Shown: piece by piece, positions 22,520-33,400 of the stretch
How the letters are laid out: each line of letters opens with the position of its first letter
Numbering within the stretch: the first letter of the stretch is position 1
NCBI GenBank assembly: GCA_033439765.1
Contig: JAULSN010000005.1
Coordinates: 3,115,001 to 3,179,000, forward strand
Source of the DNA: Lasiosphaeria ovina
Lineage: Eukaryota; Ascomycota; Sordariomycetes; Sordariales; Lasiosphaeriaceae
DNA: 64,000 nt
Direction: 5' to 3'
The notes under the pieces: generated by a model
Databases searched by the model: none
Told to the model about the DNA's origin: nothing
Seen by the model: only the letters and a program-made list of their open reading frames with translations
Position numbers and translations under genes: made by a program

Positions 22520-23665
22520 ATGCTTACCCCTACCGAAACCATGCCTACACCATTATTTATCTATAGCTCAACGCGTGACCGCCCAATTTGTATATACTCT
22601 TTAGATTTATATAGGCCAGTATTAGATCTATATTTCTTCTCACCTTTAGCCACGCGTATAGATAAGCACCTATCATGGAACACAACACTTGTTGAGGATG
22701 GAACAGCTTCTTGGGATGAACATGGAACACCTTTGAGAAAAGACGAAAAACCCTCCTGGGCAAAGGAAATTGCCGACATGTTGAACACCCTATCGATACA
22801 GGTACGGGGTCTTAAGAAGGATATGGCAGCTGCAGTTACTGGAACTTCTCAGCCAAGGTCAGGTGCCGAAGCTGATGCCAGGGACCGGGAAATGGCTGGT
22901 GATTGTCTCACAGAGCCCAAGCTTTTGGTTGTCGACACCGACGCCGCCCCCATCAGCAAGCTGACTGATGTTGGTGGTATCGAGTTCGAGTCCACCTTGC
23001 ACCCCGAGGAGACGGCCTCCGACCTGGCGAGCAACCTACTAGAAGCCGACGGCCCGAAGTTGCTACCCAAGCTCCAGATCCCGGCTATATATAACGACCG
23101 GATCTCGGCCGGCAGCGATATATCAGACATCATTGATAGCCCTGGTGATTCTAGTCCCTTAGCTTTCTCGACCGGCAGCGGCACGTTAGGCATCATTGAT
23201 AGCCCTGGTGATGAAACTCACTCGGGAGCGGAGCACGAGTACAACCAAGATAACGAGCATAAAGACAGCGACAGCGCGTCTTCCCAAGACTGGGACGAGC
23301 TAAAGATGCTTGAGAGCCTGAAGCGCCTACGGACCAATGCGGATCGGTGTCCCGGCTCGGCATTTGACTGGGGGCTGCAAGCCTCGGCGACGCCGCTGCC
23401 GCACGAGCCGACCGAGAGCCCCTGTACGGCATACTATAGGGCCAAGTCGGCCAAAACCAAAATTGAGACCGTACTTTACTACTTTGACCCTAGGGGGGTC
23501 AACGCTTTGTCACTTATCGTACTCGCTTATTCACCACATTACAACAATATCCTAATAGAGATTTATATGTGTTTTTTTCCGGGCCTTAATAGCGTATTAA
23601 GGTTATTGCTTAATTGCAATACAATGTTAAGTGCCAAAACTGGCTGGCCCAAGCTCTCGCGGTGA
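22520..23665 (+). CDS. Acidic low-complexity protein interrupted by a repeat
   Basis: An ATG frame of 381 codons. Residues about 60-310 look coding: a helical EIADMLNTLSIQVRGLKKDM segment, then an acidic Ser/Asp region with two copies of an IIDSPGD motif and a SQDWDELKMLESLKRL helix. From about base 23426 the frame enters the inverted-repeat element (TACGGCATACTATAGGGCCA), and the C-terminal 75 residues are encoded by repeat DNA. The first 60 residues are atypical too. I infer a real gene body truncated by the insertion. No family recognised. Confidence 0.45.
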   Translation: MLTPTETMPTPLFIYSSTRDRPICIYSLDLYRPVLDLYFFSPLATRIDKHLSWNTTLVEDGTASWDEHGTPLRKDEKPSWAKEIADMLNTLSIQVRGLKKDMAAAVTGTSQPRSGAEADARDREMAGDCLTEPKLLVVDTDAAPISKLTDVGGIEFESTLHPEETASDLASNLLEADGPKLLPKLQIPAIYNDRISAGSDISDIIDSPGDSSPLAFSTGSGTLGIIDSPGDETHSGAEHEYNQDNEHKDSDSASSQDWDELKMLESLKRLRTNADRCPGSAFDWGLQASATPLPHEPTESPCTAYYRAKSAKTKIETVLYYFDPRGVNALSLIVLAYSPHYNNILIEIYMCFFPGLNSVLRLLLNCNTMLSAKTGWPKLSR

Positions 23666-23865
23666 GAGGGTTACATTGCAACTGGGCCTTTTCGGCTCTA
23701 TAGATGTTCCGGTTATTCGATCCGCCGCCAGAAAAATCTTCACTTTCCTTACAAGCCAGTCAGTCAACCTACATAATACACGCAGCTAGGTTGCCAGGGT
23801 CTCGTAGTCAAGCCGGGCAGTCAACCTGTTAACTGCAAGCTAGCTTCCCGGGTCTTGTTCAGCTG

Positions 23866-24141
23866 AACGGAGCCACCGTAGGCGAGCTTGCGAGCCGGAG
23901 GTGGCGTAGAGAGGCTGTCTCTTCTCTTTTACCGTGAGGGTGCCGAATGTTTTTCGAACGCTGATTGGCCAGTTTACGTCCGTGTCGAAATGGACTCGGG
24001 GGACTGGTCGATCGGATAATCCTCGGATTCCTTAAGCCGCGGAATACCGAGCGCAGCGAGCTGCCCGCCGCAGGCGCCCCCGGAGGGCTGCCGGAGGCAC
24101 CGTTCAGCGACCCCTTCCTGACTTGCCAGGTAGCTTATTTT
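23866..24141 (+). repeat. 275-bp MITE-like repeat, copy 1
   Basis: Near-identical to 45826-46101 in the same orientation. The start GCTGAACGGAGCC has an imperfect inverted partner near the end, GGCACCGTTCAGC, followed by a common 35-bp tail ending TAGCTTATTTTA. An internal hairpin (CACCGTAGGCGAGC / GCGAGCCGGAGGTG) is also present. A short frame crosses both copies but only because they are alike. Confidence 0.85.
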
Positions 24142-24179
24142 AGTCAAGCAGTACGTAAGTAAGTTGCCTAGGCTAGCCA

Positions 24180-24985
24180 GTTGACAGAAAGGTAGGTACG
24201 TTACAAGCCAGCTGCCTGGGCCAGTTAGCCAACCTATCGACTACAATCCAGGTCCCAGGAGCCAGCCAGTCGACAGGAAGGTAGGTACGTTATAAGCCAG
24301 CCAGTCGCCCGGGCCAGTCAGCCCGTCAACTACAAGCAAGGACCCAGAGCCAGTCAGTAGGACCGCTCGGGCGCTGGGTTTTTAGTTTGGTATATAACGC
24401 GCCTACGTATCGTGAATGTAATATTACTACCTGGCTACGTAATTACATCTTTCATACCCGGGCCATATAGTACTGGACTGCCCGGTTTGACTGTAAGACC
24501 CTGACAACCTACCTACGTACAGGTTGACTAACTGGCCCGGGCAACTGGCTTACAACCTACCTACGGGCATAGGTTGACTGACCGGCCTGGGCAACTGACC
24601 TGCGTACAGGTTAACTGCAGGACCCGGGCGACTGGCTGGCTCCTAGGACCTGGCTTGCAATTGCAATTGACAGGTTGACTGACTGGCCCGGGCAACTGGC
24701 CTGCGTATAGGTTGACTGCAGGACCTGGGTAACTGGCTCGCAAGAAAAGGGAAAATTTTCTAGCTACGGATCGAAGGCCCAGTTGTAGTATAACCCTCTT
24801 TGTTGAGAGCATTGGCCAGTTTTTGCACTAACTTGTTATTACACTTAAGCAATAGTGATTTTGGTGTAATATATAAAGAAGAAGGTAGGTTAGTTTCAAG
24901 CCAGTTACCCGGGTCCTGCGGTCAACCTGTACGCAGGTCAGTTGCCCGCGCCAGTCAATTGACAGGGGGGGGGGGGGGTTAAGAG
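24180..24985. repeat. Fold-back cluster of short palindromic units
   Basis: Units such as GCCCGGGCCAGTCAG and GGTTGACTGACTGGCCCGGG alternate with TAGGTAGGTACGTTA stretches. They run forward in 24180-24360 and 24890-24960 and inverted in 24500-24750. The block ends with a run of 14 G at 24965-24978. No coding potential. Confidence 0.75.
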
Positions 24986-25379
24986 GTTACAGTGCAACTG
25001 GGGTACGATATAAATGGAGGTACAGTAATAGAGCAAGTGGCTGACGATGGCTTATAATAGAGTGCAGGTAGTTGACGATGGCTCACAACATAGTACACGT
25101 AAAGGTAGGTAGGTGGCTAACGAAGAGTGATAATTCAAGCATATGGTAATTAGGGAGAGCATTGTACGAGGCAACGGCGAAATGTACGTAGGGTAATTCG
25201 GTGAGGGCATAAGAGGGTTATCGACCACAATGGTTATTACGATTGTACTACCCTGTTTGATGCAAAGGCGTAATGTGCTGTCTTTATGTAGTAAAACCAA
25301 AATGCCATTGTACGGTCGGGGTAGACCTATATACCGATTTTTGGTTTTGGCCGACTTGGCCCTATAGTATGCCGTACCC

Positions 25380-25772
25380 TGCCCCAATAGGCCAAGCTCG
25401 CCCAAGTCGCGCAACGTATCACCTAACCTAAGCCGCCGGCCGGAAAACCCCTTGTACGACGACCCGCCATTAGTACTGATACGGCAGGCTAATGACCTGT
25501 TCTTCGACGTTCCCGTCATCAGCAGTAACATCAACCCGGGCGCGCTGCAGCTATCGCCCGGCGTCGAGCTGGTCGGGAGCTTCACGCGCATCTCGCCGCA
25601 CTGCCCGCACCACGGCGTTAACTCGTCGCGCACAAGTGTCCGCACCGCCACTCTCCGTAAAGACGATGGTGGCGACGACGGCGACGGCGACGATACCGGC
25701 TATAACGGTAGTAGCGGTAGGACCGTGCCCCCTTCGGCCGCGTCGACGCTGGCCCGGAGCTCGGCAGGATAG
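25380..25772 (+). CDS. Gene fragment with strong codon bias
   Basis: The frame from just inside the repeat boundary to TAG at 25772 is rich in C-ending codons and reads like protein (VPVISSNINPGALQLSPGVE, then GSFTRISPHCPHHGVNS). It has no ATG and its 5' end abuts the inverted-repeat element, so it is a fragment. The last 40 residues become Gly/Asp low complexity. The antisense frames look poorer. No family recognised. Confidence 0.4.
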   Translation, partial: CPNRPSSPKSRNVSPNLSRRPENPLYDDPPLVLIRQANDLFFDVPVISSNINPGALQLSPGVELVGSFTRISPHCPHHGVNSSRTSVRTATLRKDDGGDDGDGDDTGYNGSSGRTVPPSAASTLARSSAG

Positions 25773-26678
25773 GGACTTTTTGCGGCAACGGGACAGGAGG
25801 CATGGCCTCATCGGAGAAGGCGAGGGCTGCGGCGCGGACACGACGACGGAGAGTACTTTTCACAATTGTTTTCCTAGGAAGGACGTTCATGATTTAGCTT
25901 ACGCGCCTGCCAGGCGTTGTTTAGGGAAGGAACACTCACCAGGTCTTCTGGCTGCCAGCTGGTCGTTGGCTTCGGGACGGAGCCTGGAGGGAGGGGTTAT
26001 CGTGTTACGATCCTGTGCAGGAGGCTCCAGTAAGCCGACTGTGATTCTTCGTTCCGCAGTACTAAATAGCGATAGAAATGGTCGCCCTTAGACGATTTGA
26101 GCGATTATAAGTCCCTGGGCTGGAATTACCGTATTCAGAAGTGTGTTGACGTTGGCGACCGACGGTGGCGGCGACGGAGGTGAGGTGCAATTGCAAGACA
26201 GGTCGTTGCCAGCGCTTGAGCATGGCAGCCAGCAGAAGATAGTGCCCCCGCCAGGCAGACAGCTCACGAATAGTGTACCAAATTGAGAACAAAAATCGCT
26301 ATATAAGCGCTTTTAAATATTCCTGGTATCCGCGCGTCTCTTAAGCGAAACCCAACTCCCGAGAATGGTAACAGTCACAACCTTGAGCTCGGACCAAAAT
26401 AGCGGCAGACACGGCCCTTACTCATCCTACCTACTCAGCCACGACTCCACGACGAGAGGCGATATAGGCTGCGTAGCCGCGGCTGCCATAGACCTAGGCT
26501 ATTAACTCCTGTCTCCTCTGTCAACCCTGAACATTCTACCGTCAATACCGAACCTGTTGCCTCTTTCGAGCCTGTCCCTTTAGAACCTGTCTCCTCTGAA
26601 CCCGTTCCCATTTCGGAACCTATCGCCCCTTTATAATCTAGCTCCGCCCAATCCGCCCCTCCTCAGTTTAATGTCGTA
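25773..26678. other. No convincing gene
   Basis: Overlapping low-complexity frames only. Bases 26500-26640 hold loose tandem phrases on GAACCTGT(T/C)(G/T)CC. No domain seen. Confidence 0.45.
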
Positions 26679-29038
26679 CTACGGACTGACACTGAATTGA
26701 TGGGTTTCCGAGTTGTACCTGAGCCACTTACCGCCCTGCGCGGCAATCCGACAGCCCAGATACAGAGCACGTTCCTTTCTGTCCTCACTCATAGAGGGGA
26801 CCTCGAAATACTTCTCATCGTCGTCGATCCTCTCCTGCGACGAGAACCACTCATCAGGGAAGTACTTGTCCGCCCAGAGAAGACCCCTCATGGCGTAGTC
26901 CTCGGGCAGTGGCCGTTTGGGCGCATTCTCGGCCTGGGGGAAAGCCTCCCCTTCGATGCGAGAGTAAGTTTGGTATGAATCAAGTAGCGTGTTGAGTATA
27001 TGAGCTGTTAGCTTCCACGGAAAACCGGGCGCCAAATATGACATGGCAGCCGGGGCAAATGTCAAATAGTGAACGAAGACAAGTATGACGTGAAGATACG
27101 GCAGGATGTTTGGGTCACCGAATCTCCGTAGCACAACGTCGTGGGTCCCGTTGGCGAGTTTAAGAGAAGCTACGAGCTCTTGCGGTGTAGAATCTTCTGC
27201 CCAACCTCCCAGCATATGCTGGTCGTGCGACTCGCTAGAACGGATTTGCTTGATAGCGCTGAATATGGGGTTTCTGTTACTTCCGTATCCAAGGATAGCG
27301 GCATAGTTTGAAATCCCAATATGGTATCTAGCACGAGGTCAGAATCTACGAGGGGATACGAGCAGGAGACTATTACTTACGCAGGCTCAAGCTATGAACG
27401 CGTCGACCGGGCAATCGTACCGTCTAGGGAACTTAAGAACTCGTCCATAGAAGACTCGAGTTTTTCTAGTATCTTCCCGCTAAATATAATACTATGAGTC
27501 TTTATAAAAGTAAGATTAGTTGGCCCTAGTCTCGACTGCTAGGTTGAATTTGGCGCTATAATAGGGTCGAATAGAGTCATAATACTTTCGCGTGCCGATG
27601 AGAAGGGTACGGCCATATATAGGGATTTGGTATAGTAGTATAGCTGCTATAGCGTATTCGGGCGAGCGAGAATAGCGAGATGGTAGTAGAGCCGTCCCGT
27701 TATCGGGGCCTTATCCGAGGCCTTGGAGTACCAGTGCCTACTTACCGAGGTCCAAACTTCGCGGTCTCGGATATCTTCATCCTCGATCGCCATACGGTAC
27801 CTACCCAAATCTCCCAGGCATTCAATCCACGTATCTTCAAAGGCCGGGACCGTTTCGTATAGTAGAGCTATTATAGAATACGCCAAGTAAATGAAACTCA
27901 GCATATATTCCAGACTGGCTAGAAGTCGGTATCTCAAAAGCTCGAGGAAGCTATAAATACCATGCCTCTATATCCGGGCTGGTATAGCGTACTTGCTTAC
28001 TAGTCTCCTCAACTCCGGACTGGCTGATGGATGCTACGAGGCGAGGAAAAAGTCGTAATACTCGTAAAGGGAAGTACTATGGAGCGCTATTAATACTTGC
28101 CATTACTCGTTATTCAGCTTAGTAGAGGGATCATTTTTGGTATTCTGAGTATCGACCTTAATGTATTTGCTCTCGACCAAAACGAGGCCTACGTAGATTC
28201 CCTTGACTTCGGTAACTAGCTACTCTTACGAGATGGGTCTCGTCTTAGGCTGTTTTATGAGCTCGGTCGAATCCTCTTCAGCGTTAGCCGGAGTCCGGAG
28301 ACTCGAGACCTGAGATTGGTGAGTTGAGCGCTGAGACCGAGGGCCGGGGATAGAAGAAACGCGGAGGCGGTGATTAGCGGCCATATTTGACTTGTCGTAG
28401 GACGGCGGCCGAGTAGACCATAGTCGGCCCTTAGGCGGAGGTCCTCTCTTGAATTCTCCAAGGCCGTCGTCCGCCTTGGGGGTCGACGTGGGCCTTACCT
28501 TTAGCCGCCTTGGGGGAGAGTGGCTCCTAGAAGCCGGGCTTCGTTTCGTAGAGTCCGTATCCGGCTCCTAATACGAACCGTGTATCTCGGTGGCTGGCGC
28601 AGATCCACCACCTGGTGGTGGATCTGCCGCCTGCCTCCGCTGTAGCGGCCGTGCGGAAGATAGCTGGCCGCCCTCACGAGCTGGCACGTCCCTTGCGGCT
28701 CTCGGGCCGGCTTCTAGACTCACATTTCTAGATGTGCTATAATCAGCATCCCAAATTAGCAATAAGGTTTGGAAACAAAAAACAAAAGAGCCGAGTACGA
28801 GAACTCACATTTCACCTACTGGCTGTGCAGCCTTCCACAGAGATTGGACCCAAGCGGCTTTATCCTCGGCCTTTTCTGGGAGTAATTGCACGTGGTCGCT
28901 TGCGACATGCTTCTCGAAGACTGCCAACTCAGCGGGTTGCAGCTCCTGGTTACACAGAGGACACACAGCCTTTTGGAAGCGACCAATCGGCCGGGATGCT
29001 CGCTGAAGCCAGTTGTTCCAGGATTTGTTATTGTCCAT
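26679..29038 (-). pseudogene. Est1-type DNA/RNA-binding protein, inactivated by point mutations
   Basis: Three exons, 29038-28809, 28736-27381 and 27327-26679, join to 745 codons in one unbroken register. There are about nine in-frame TAG/TAA codons, all between about 28570 and 27390. The ATG exon has a C2H2-like unit (AVCPLCNQELQPAELAVFEK then HVASDH). The body contains the Est1-type block: YETVPAFEDTWIECLGDLGR, then YRMAIEDEDIRDREVW and ASDKAPITGRLYYHLAILAR. From family knowledge these proteins relate to Est1/SMG7-like telomerase and mRNA-decay factors and are expanded in some fungi. All stops can arise by C-to-T change of CAG/CAA (or G-to-A in TGG). First and last parts are intact and GC-rich. 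Point damage without indels is the RIP signature. Confidence 0.85.
28599..28627. repeat. 29-bp perfect palindrome
   Basis: GCAGATCCACCACC, a single T, then the complement. It lies in the Pro/Gly-rich part of the Est1-type coding sequence (around PPPGGG), where it would form a tight hairpin. Confidence 0.85.
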
Positions 29039-29789
29039 TTCTTGGCTTTCGGGTTGTGAAAGAGCGGGCGGCCGGTGGGTGACAAGAGGAATGTGGCTCT
29101 TTGAGATTGCAAGCCCGATAGATCTCGAGAGGGTACGTTGGGAGTCTTGTAGGTCTGAAATGGTGAGCGCGCTGGCTCTGGCGGGTGCCTTATCTGCACA
29201 AAGTGCTTCAAGTGGGCTTCAAAAAACGGCTGGCATTTATAAAGGTGCCTAAGTACATTCAACAAGTAGGAAGAGGGCAACGCAGAAAATGCGTCATGAG
29301 GGCCTCGCAGGTTGGGGGGCGAGAGATGATACTCTAAGGAGAAGAGCCCCATCTATAAGTCGCATTTGCGAATTTGCGAACCATGGAAAGGCAACCACGC
29401 AAGTGGCAGGGGGAATTCTGAGGGCGCACTAGCGCCCCTCTGCAAATATATTGGCGACACACAGTATCGCGTACGGTAGGGGGAGGCCTAGGCTAGTGGA
29501 TCATTCGTCACGACTACTCTGAAGACCACTGGGTCGAAGCTGTTGGTCCGCCGATTGGAACAACCAGTAAATGCATCAAGCTCCAACTTTCCAGTCCCCG
29601 TGAGGATGGAGGGGGTGTGGTTTTAAAAGCTTGTGACCGGGAAGCCTCCTTCGAGCGCCGTCATGTATGTGTAGCAGCGCCTAGCCTAAAAGCCCTCGAT
29701 AGAGCCCTTCGTTCTGCTGTTCGTCGTTAGGTCCCCTAGTAGCTGCTCGTCGTTTGACCCGAGTCCGAGGTGGGATATCTTCGTGGCCC

Positions 29790-30030
29790 GTGGTGGCCGT
29801 GGTTGACCTGACTGGGTGGAGATCTCCACCCCTCGAGTGGGTCTCTGTTTGGTGGCCGTGGTTGACCTGACTGGGGTGGAGATCTCCACCCCTCGAGTGG
29901 GTCTCTGTCTGGTGGCCGTGGTTGACCTGACTGGGTGGAGATCTCCACCCCTCGAATGGGTCTCTGTCTGAACGGCGGGCCGTAGTGGCCGTAAAATTAC
30001 CTGTCTATTACATCTTTTTACGATCGATGC
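29790..30030. repeat. 60-bp satellite with BglII-centred palindrome, locus 1
   Basis: Three units of about 60 bp, each with GGGTGGAGATCTCCACCC, a CTCGAGTGGGTCTCTGTCT tail and a GGTGGCCGTGGTTGACCTGA head. The final 90 bp (about 29945-30030) are the complement of 45360-45440, with several C/T changes. Solo or partial units occur at 31225-31290 and 44895-44935. Confidence 0.9.
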
Positions 30031-30147
30031 CAAGGGTTTGAGATGAGGTTTGTAAGGTATTGTTGTATTAATATATATTTCAAGGATCAAAACAAAGGGG
30101 GGCTGAGAAGTCACGAGCTGGGCCCCTTACCAGGCAGCTGTGGTAAA

Positions 30148-30714
30148 CTATTTACCGTGGAATGGTGTACTACACTGCCCAGTCAGTACTATAGTCAATG
30201 GTACGTACGAAAGCCGTGGGACAGAGAGAGGCCCTGTCACGGGCGAGGACGGCTCCGCTGCGGAGGCAGATGGCGGCTCTAGGAAGGCGGAATCCAGCCC
30301 TGGGAAGGTAAAGGATCCTGTTGTAAAGGACAGCTCTGCGGAAGCGGAGGAAGGGTCTGCTATGAAGGCCGAAGACTCTGTGAATGCGGAGGACAGCTCT
30401 GGGAAGGCAAAGGGTCCTGTTGTGAAGGACAGCTCTGGAAAGGCAGAGGATGACGGCCCTGCTGTAAACGACGGCTCTGTGAAGGGAAAGTTGGCCGCGA
30501 GATGGTAAGGGTCTTGATGCAACTGAGGTCGGGATGGCTCGTGGGCCTGGAATTCGCTTGAAGAAGCAGTATTTATAGTATTATAAAAGGGATTGTGCCG
30601 AAGGGGATCTATATCTGCTGTATAATCTAGAGGCAGAAATGACATGTCCATCTCGTCGTTCTCTATAAGAGCCGGATGATGGTAAGGGCCGGGGAAACAC
30701 TGCGGGGGTGTCAT
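30148..30714 (-). pseudogene. Finger-less paralogue of the C2H2 protein at 13163
   Basis: From an ATG at 30714 the frame gives 188 aa of Phe/Pro/Ser/Glu low complexity (FPELSFTTGPFAFPELSSAF and similar). The unit style, an FPFTEPS start and the SSPVTGP junction match the N-terminal half of the 13163 protein. After SSPVTGP the homology ends and the three zinc fingers are absent. A frame immediately upstream (30711-31082) overlaps its start by ATGA and is Pro/Gln-rich. It may be a truncated copy or a gene that lost its fingers. Confidence 0.55.
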
Positions 30715-31452
30715 ACTGGGGTGATTTGAGGCGCCTTTGGCGATTGGACCGGCCCTGGGTTTGGCTGCGGCGGTTGCATACTTTCATTCTGCTGCGTAGG
30801 CTGAGAGACTCCGTGGACAATCGCTGTGGCTACTGTTTGCGATGTTTGCCGATTCGATGGGACGAAGCGACGGGTAACCCTTCCGCGGGATGGAGGGGGA
30901 GGGAGGAGGCAGGTTTGGAGAGACGGCAGCAGTCGGGGGGGCTCATCTGCATGGGTGGGTTTTTTTGCTGGCAGCTGTGAAGATTGGGGTTGCACGCGCA
31001 GAAAATGTGGAAGGTGGGGCTGCATCCTGCCTAAGTTGCCCCGTAGATAGCGACACACAAACCAATTCCCGTTCACTACCAAAGCAGCTTAGATTCTTCA
31101 GGATGTCAGGGACAATCCCTCTCCCTCGGAGGTAAAGAAAGCTCTCTGGCAACTGCCTCCAAAAATTGGATGTGGAAGCAAATCGTGCAGGGGTGAATTC
31201 AGGGGTAAGTAAACAAGTAGAAAGTCACGTGGCGGTTCCCTGCCCGCCGTTTAGACAGAGACCCACTCGAAGGGTGGAAATCTCCACCTAGATTTAGGTC
31301 AACGACAGCCTCATTGGTGATTTAACACCGCCTGCTCCCTGAGCCCACCCCAACAGACGATCTCTACTACTTCTCTACCGGCGGTCCTAACTAATTCGTA
31401 CAAATTTGCAAAATCTTTCCCGTGCGGAAACAAGTCGCTGCCAGCATCTAAT
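30715..31452. other. Pro/Gln-rich frames and partial 60-bp satellite unit
   Basis: A minus-strand Pro/Gln-rich frame (30711-31082) may be a 5' part of the C2H2 paralogue, but its start is not ATG-supported. Bases 31225-31290 carry one degraded satellite unit (ACAGAGACCCACTCGAAGGG and GTGGAAATCTCCACC). Confidence 0.45.
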
Positions 31453-31649
31453 ATGTGTACTTGGGAAGAAATCTCGTATGCCTGCGGCCACAAAAAGCTC
31501 AGCCGTCAGGCCTACTCGTGCGCCATCTATACTCGGCATATTATGGCGAATGCACCTTCAGTCTTAAGCACGACCGTACGGTACAAGTTATTAACTACAG
31601 AAATGACTGCCCCAATTGCCGCAAGATCTATGAATTCGTCAACTTCTAA
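31453..31649 (+). pseudogene. Small Cys/His protein with a frameshift
   Basis: The ATG frame starts MCTWEEISYACGHKKLS, a style I know from small fungal proteins. Its natural continuation (YYGECTFSLKHDRTVQVINY, then NDCPNCRKIYEF and a stop at 31649) lies in another frame. The shift falls near 31515-31545 and no intron fits. The Cys/His pattern (C-x-H, then CPNC) suggests a zinc site. Read as a pseudogene by one indel, unless there is a sequencing error. Confidence 0.5.
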
Positions 31650-32395
31650 GCCTACGCTATCCCACCTGCAGCCAGAATGTCGGGTTTTGAAAACTCCTCG
31701 TCAATATTGGTAGCCAGCTCGATGCGCCGCTCGATGCGCCCTCGTTGATGCGCCACCCTCACACCACTTGCGCCGTTCGGCGTGTTCAGCTCAAATAAAT
31801 GGGCCGCCGGTGAACATGAGATGTAGTGAGGCGCAATGCTTGTCGGCGCGTTCTAAATTAGGGAAGGGCGACAACTTGATCGCACACCTTCGCGGTTAAT
31901 ATTTCCTTCTTCGGCGGTGATACGTGTTCTGTCAGGATGGGTGTGTCAGTCGTACTCGGAATCTTGTCCAATCATAGCTATTACCATCCCCTCGGGATGC
32001 GCTTGTCTGATTTGATTCCAACATGCATGAAAAGAGCGTTACGAGATGTTAGGAGTTGCCATTTTGGTCTCCGCGGGTACTAGTTCCAAGGCGCCAGGGA
32101 TTCACATGCTGGTCTACGAAGGGACGACGGCCGCATACTCAACCGTTATCACCAACTCAGCTTCTGCATTAACTCCGTATTTCCGGGTAGTTGTATAAGT
32201 GTAGTGGACGAATTGTAATGGGTGGGATTTGCCCCATCACTCACCAGTCTCTCCCATTCCTCCTTCCTCAGCATCCTCAGTTATGGCTCTAATAGGATTC
32301 ATGAGAAGGGGTGGTCACTAACGATACTTCTTTTCCCGCCATTTGACTGACCATCCCCGCCATCAAGTCCACCACACAGCTAAAAAAGGCCTTGG
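31650..32395. other. Dispersed GC-rich repeat, then no gene
   Basis: Bases 31715-31865 share CGATGCGCC units, GTGTTCAGCTCAAAT and GCGCGTTCTAAATTAGGGA with 15490-15850. The remainder has no supported feature. Confidence 0.5.
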
Positions 32396-33400
32396 TTAGA
32401 GCCGATGGGGCCGGATCACAGCCTTTGTCGGTCTCCGGGGCTCTACCAACATAGCCCCATGCTCCCCATGAGCCCCGCAGGAATCCCAGCGTTGATGCGA
32501 CTCCGAAAGCGATCTCTTCCCTGACAAGGCCGCTAGGTGCTCAGGTTTCACAGAGTTCATATTGTCGCCATATTTTCGTGTATCGATCAAAGCCGTGTCG
32601 TTCGCCGTCGTAGTCGTAGAACCTCCAACAGGATTCCACCTTTCTCTCCACCCTTCTCTCCACCTTTCTCTCCACCTTTTCCATACAATGTACTCCAAAA
32701 CAACGGCCACGCAAGACAAACATTGAGCTAGGTGCGCCCATTCTTGCCGAAGAGCTGCGCTCACAATCCCCACTATAACCGCCTGTAGATTGATAATTAC
32801 CCAGAAACCAAGCCTCCTCCGATCCTCCCATCTGACTTTCCCCTTAGTCTGTATCTGTATAATCGAACTAATAGCAATAATAGTAACGGCGGTTTTGAGA
32901 ATAATCGGCTCAATCCACAGGAACTCAGGACCGTACTCCTTTAGTTGCCATATCCCCGTGCCGACGAGAGTAGAAGTACACAGCACTTCAAATATAAAGA
33001 GAACGGGCACCAATCGAGGGAAAGGAGTACGCATTCTTCGAAATAAAGGGTACACAAGAGCAGTAACCTAAAAGTAATAAGTTAGTATCTTTATAACCGA
33101 GAGAGAGCTCTTAAATACCTCGAAGATCCTAGAGGCCAAGAGAGACACGCCTTTCCAGGCCAAGAATAATTCTCGCGTATATAGGAGATGGCCAGCTCTA
33201 GCGATGCCAAAGGTAACCGCAAGGGCGGAACCAATAATTCCGAAAATGACTGAGCAACTTAGTTGGACCCAATCGGGCCGTGGTGGCTGTATCCGTTTGC
33301 CTTTGTCCGCCGAGAAGGCACAAAGAAATTGAACGAGCAAGGGAGCTGCAAATGCGACAGCCGCCTCGATCACTTCATCTCTAGTGATATCGTCTTGCAT
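32396..33400 (-). CDS. Seven-helix membrane protein of unknown function
   Basis: Exons 33400-33119 and 33067-32396 with a 51-bp intron; 317 aa from an ATG at 33400. I count seven hydrophobic segments. They lie near residues 12-30 (VAFAAPLLVQFLCAF), 48-70 (LSCSVIFGIIGSALAVTFGI), 75-95, 105-127 (LVPVLFIFEVLCTSTLVGTG), 135-157, 168-190 and 195-215. Then comes a short Arg/Trp/Glu repeat (WRERWREGWRERW) and a polar tail. The layout fits a small fungal 7-TM protein or the membrane part of a transporter lacking its ATPase domain; no ATPase follows. The RW-rich repeat just after the last helix is unusual. Function unknown. Confidence 0.72.

Larger units (their letters stand above)
23427..25374. mobile_element. 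Element bounded by ~40-bp terminal inverted repeats
   Basis: Bases 23427-23466 (TACGGCATACTATAGGGCCA onward) are the complement of about 25335-25374. The bases flanking both ends are compatible with a TA or GTAC target duplication, as for Tc1/mariner-like elements. The interior holds other repeats (23866-24141, 24180-24985) and no transposase frame I can recognise. It would be a non-autonomous or nested element about 1.95 kb long. Confidence 0.55.

Noticed and set aside
29686..30114. 142-codon frame over the 60-bp satellite
   Set aside because: Encodes the satellite only; the same peptide appears at 45396-45785 for the same reason.
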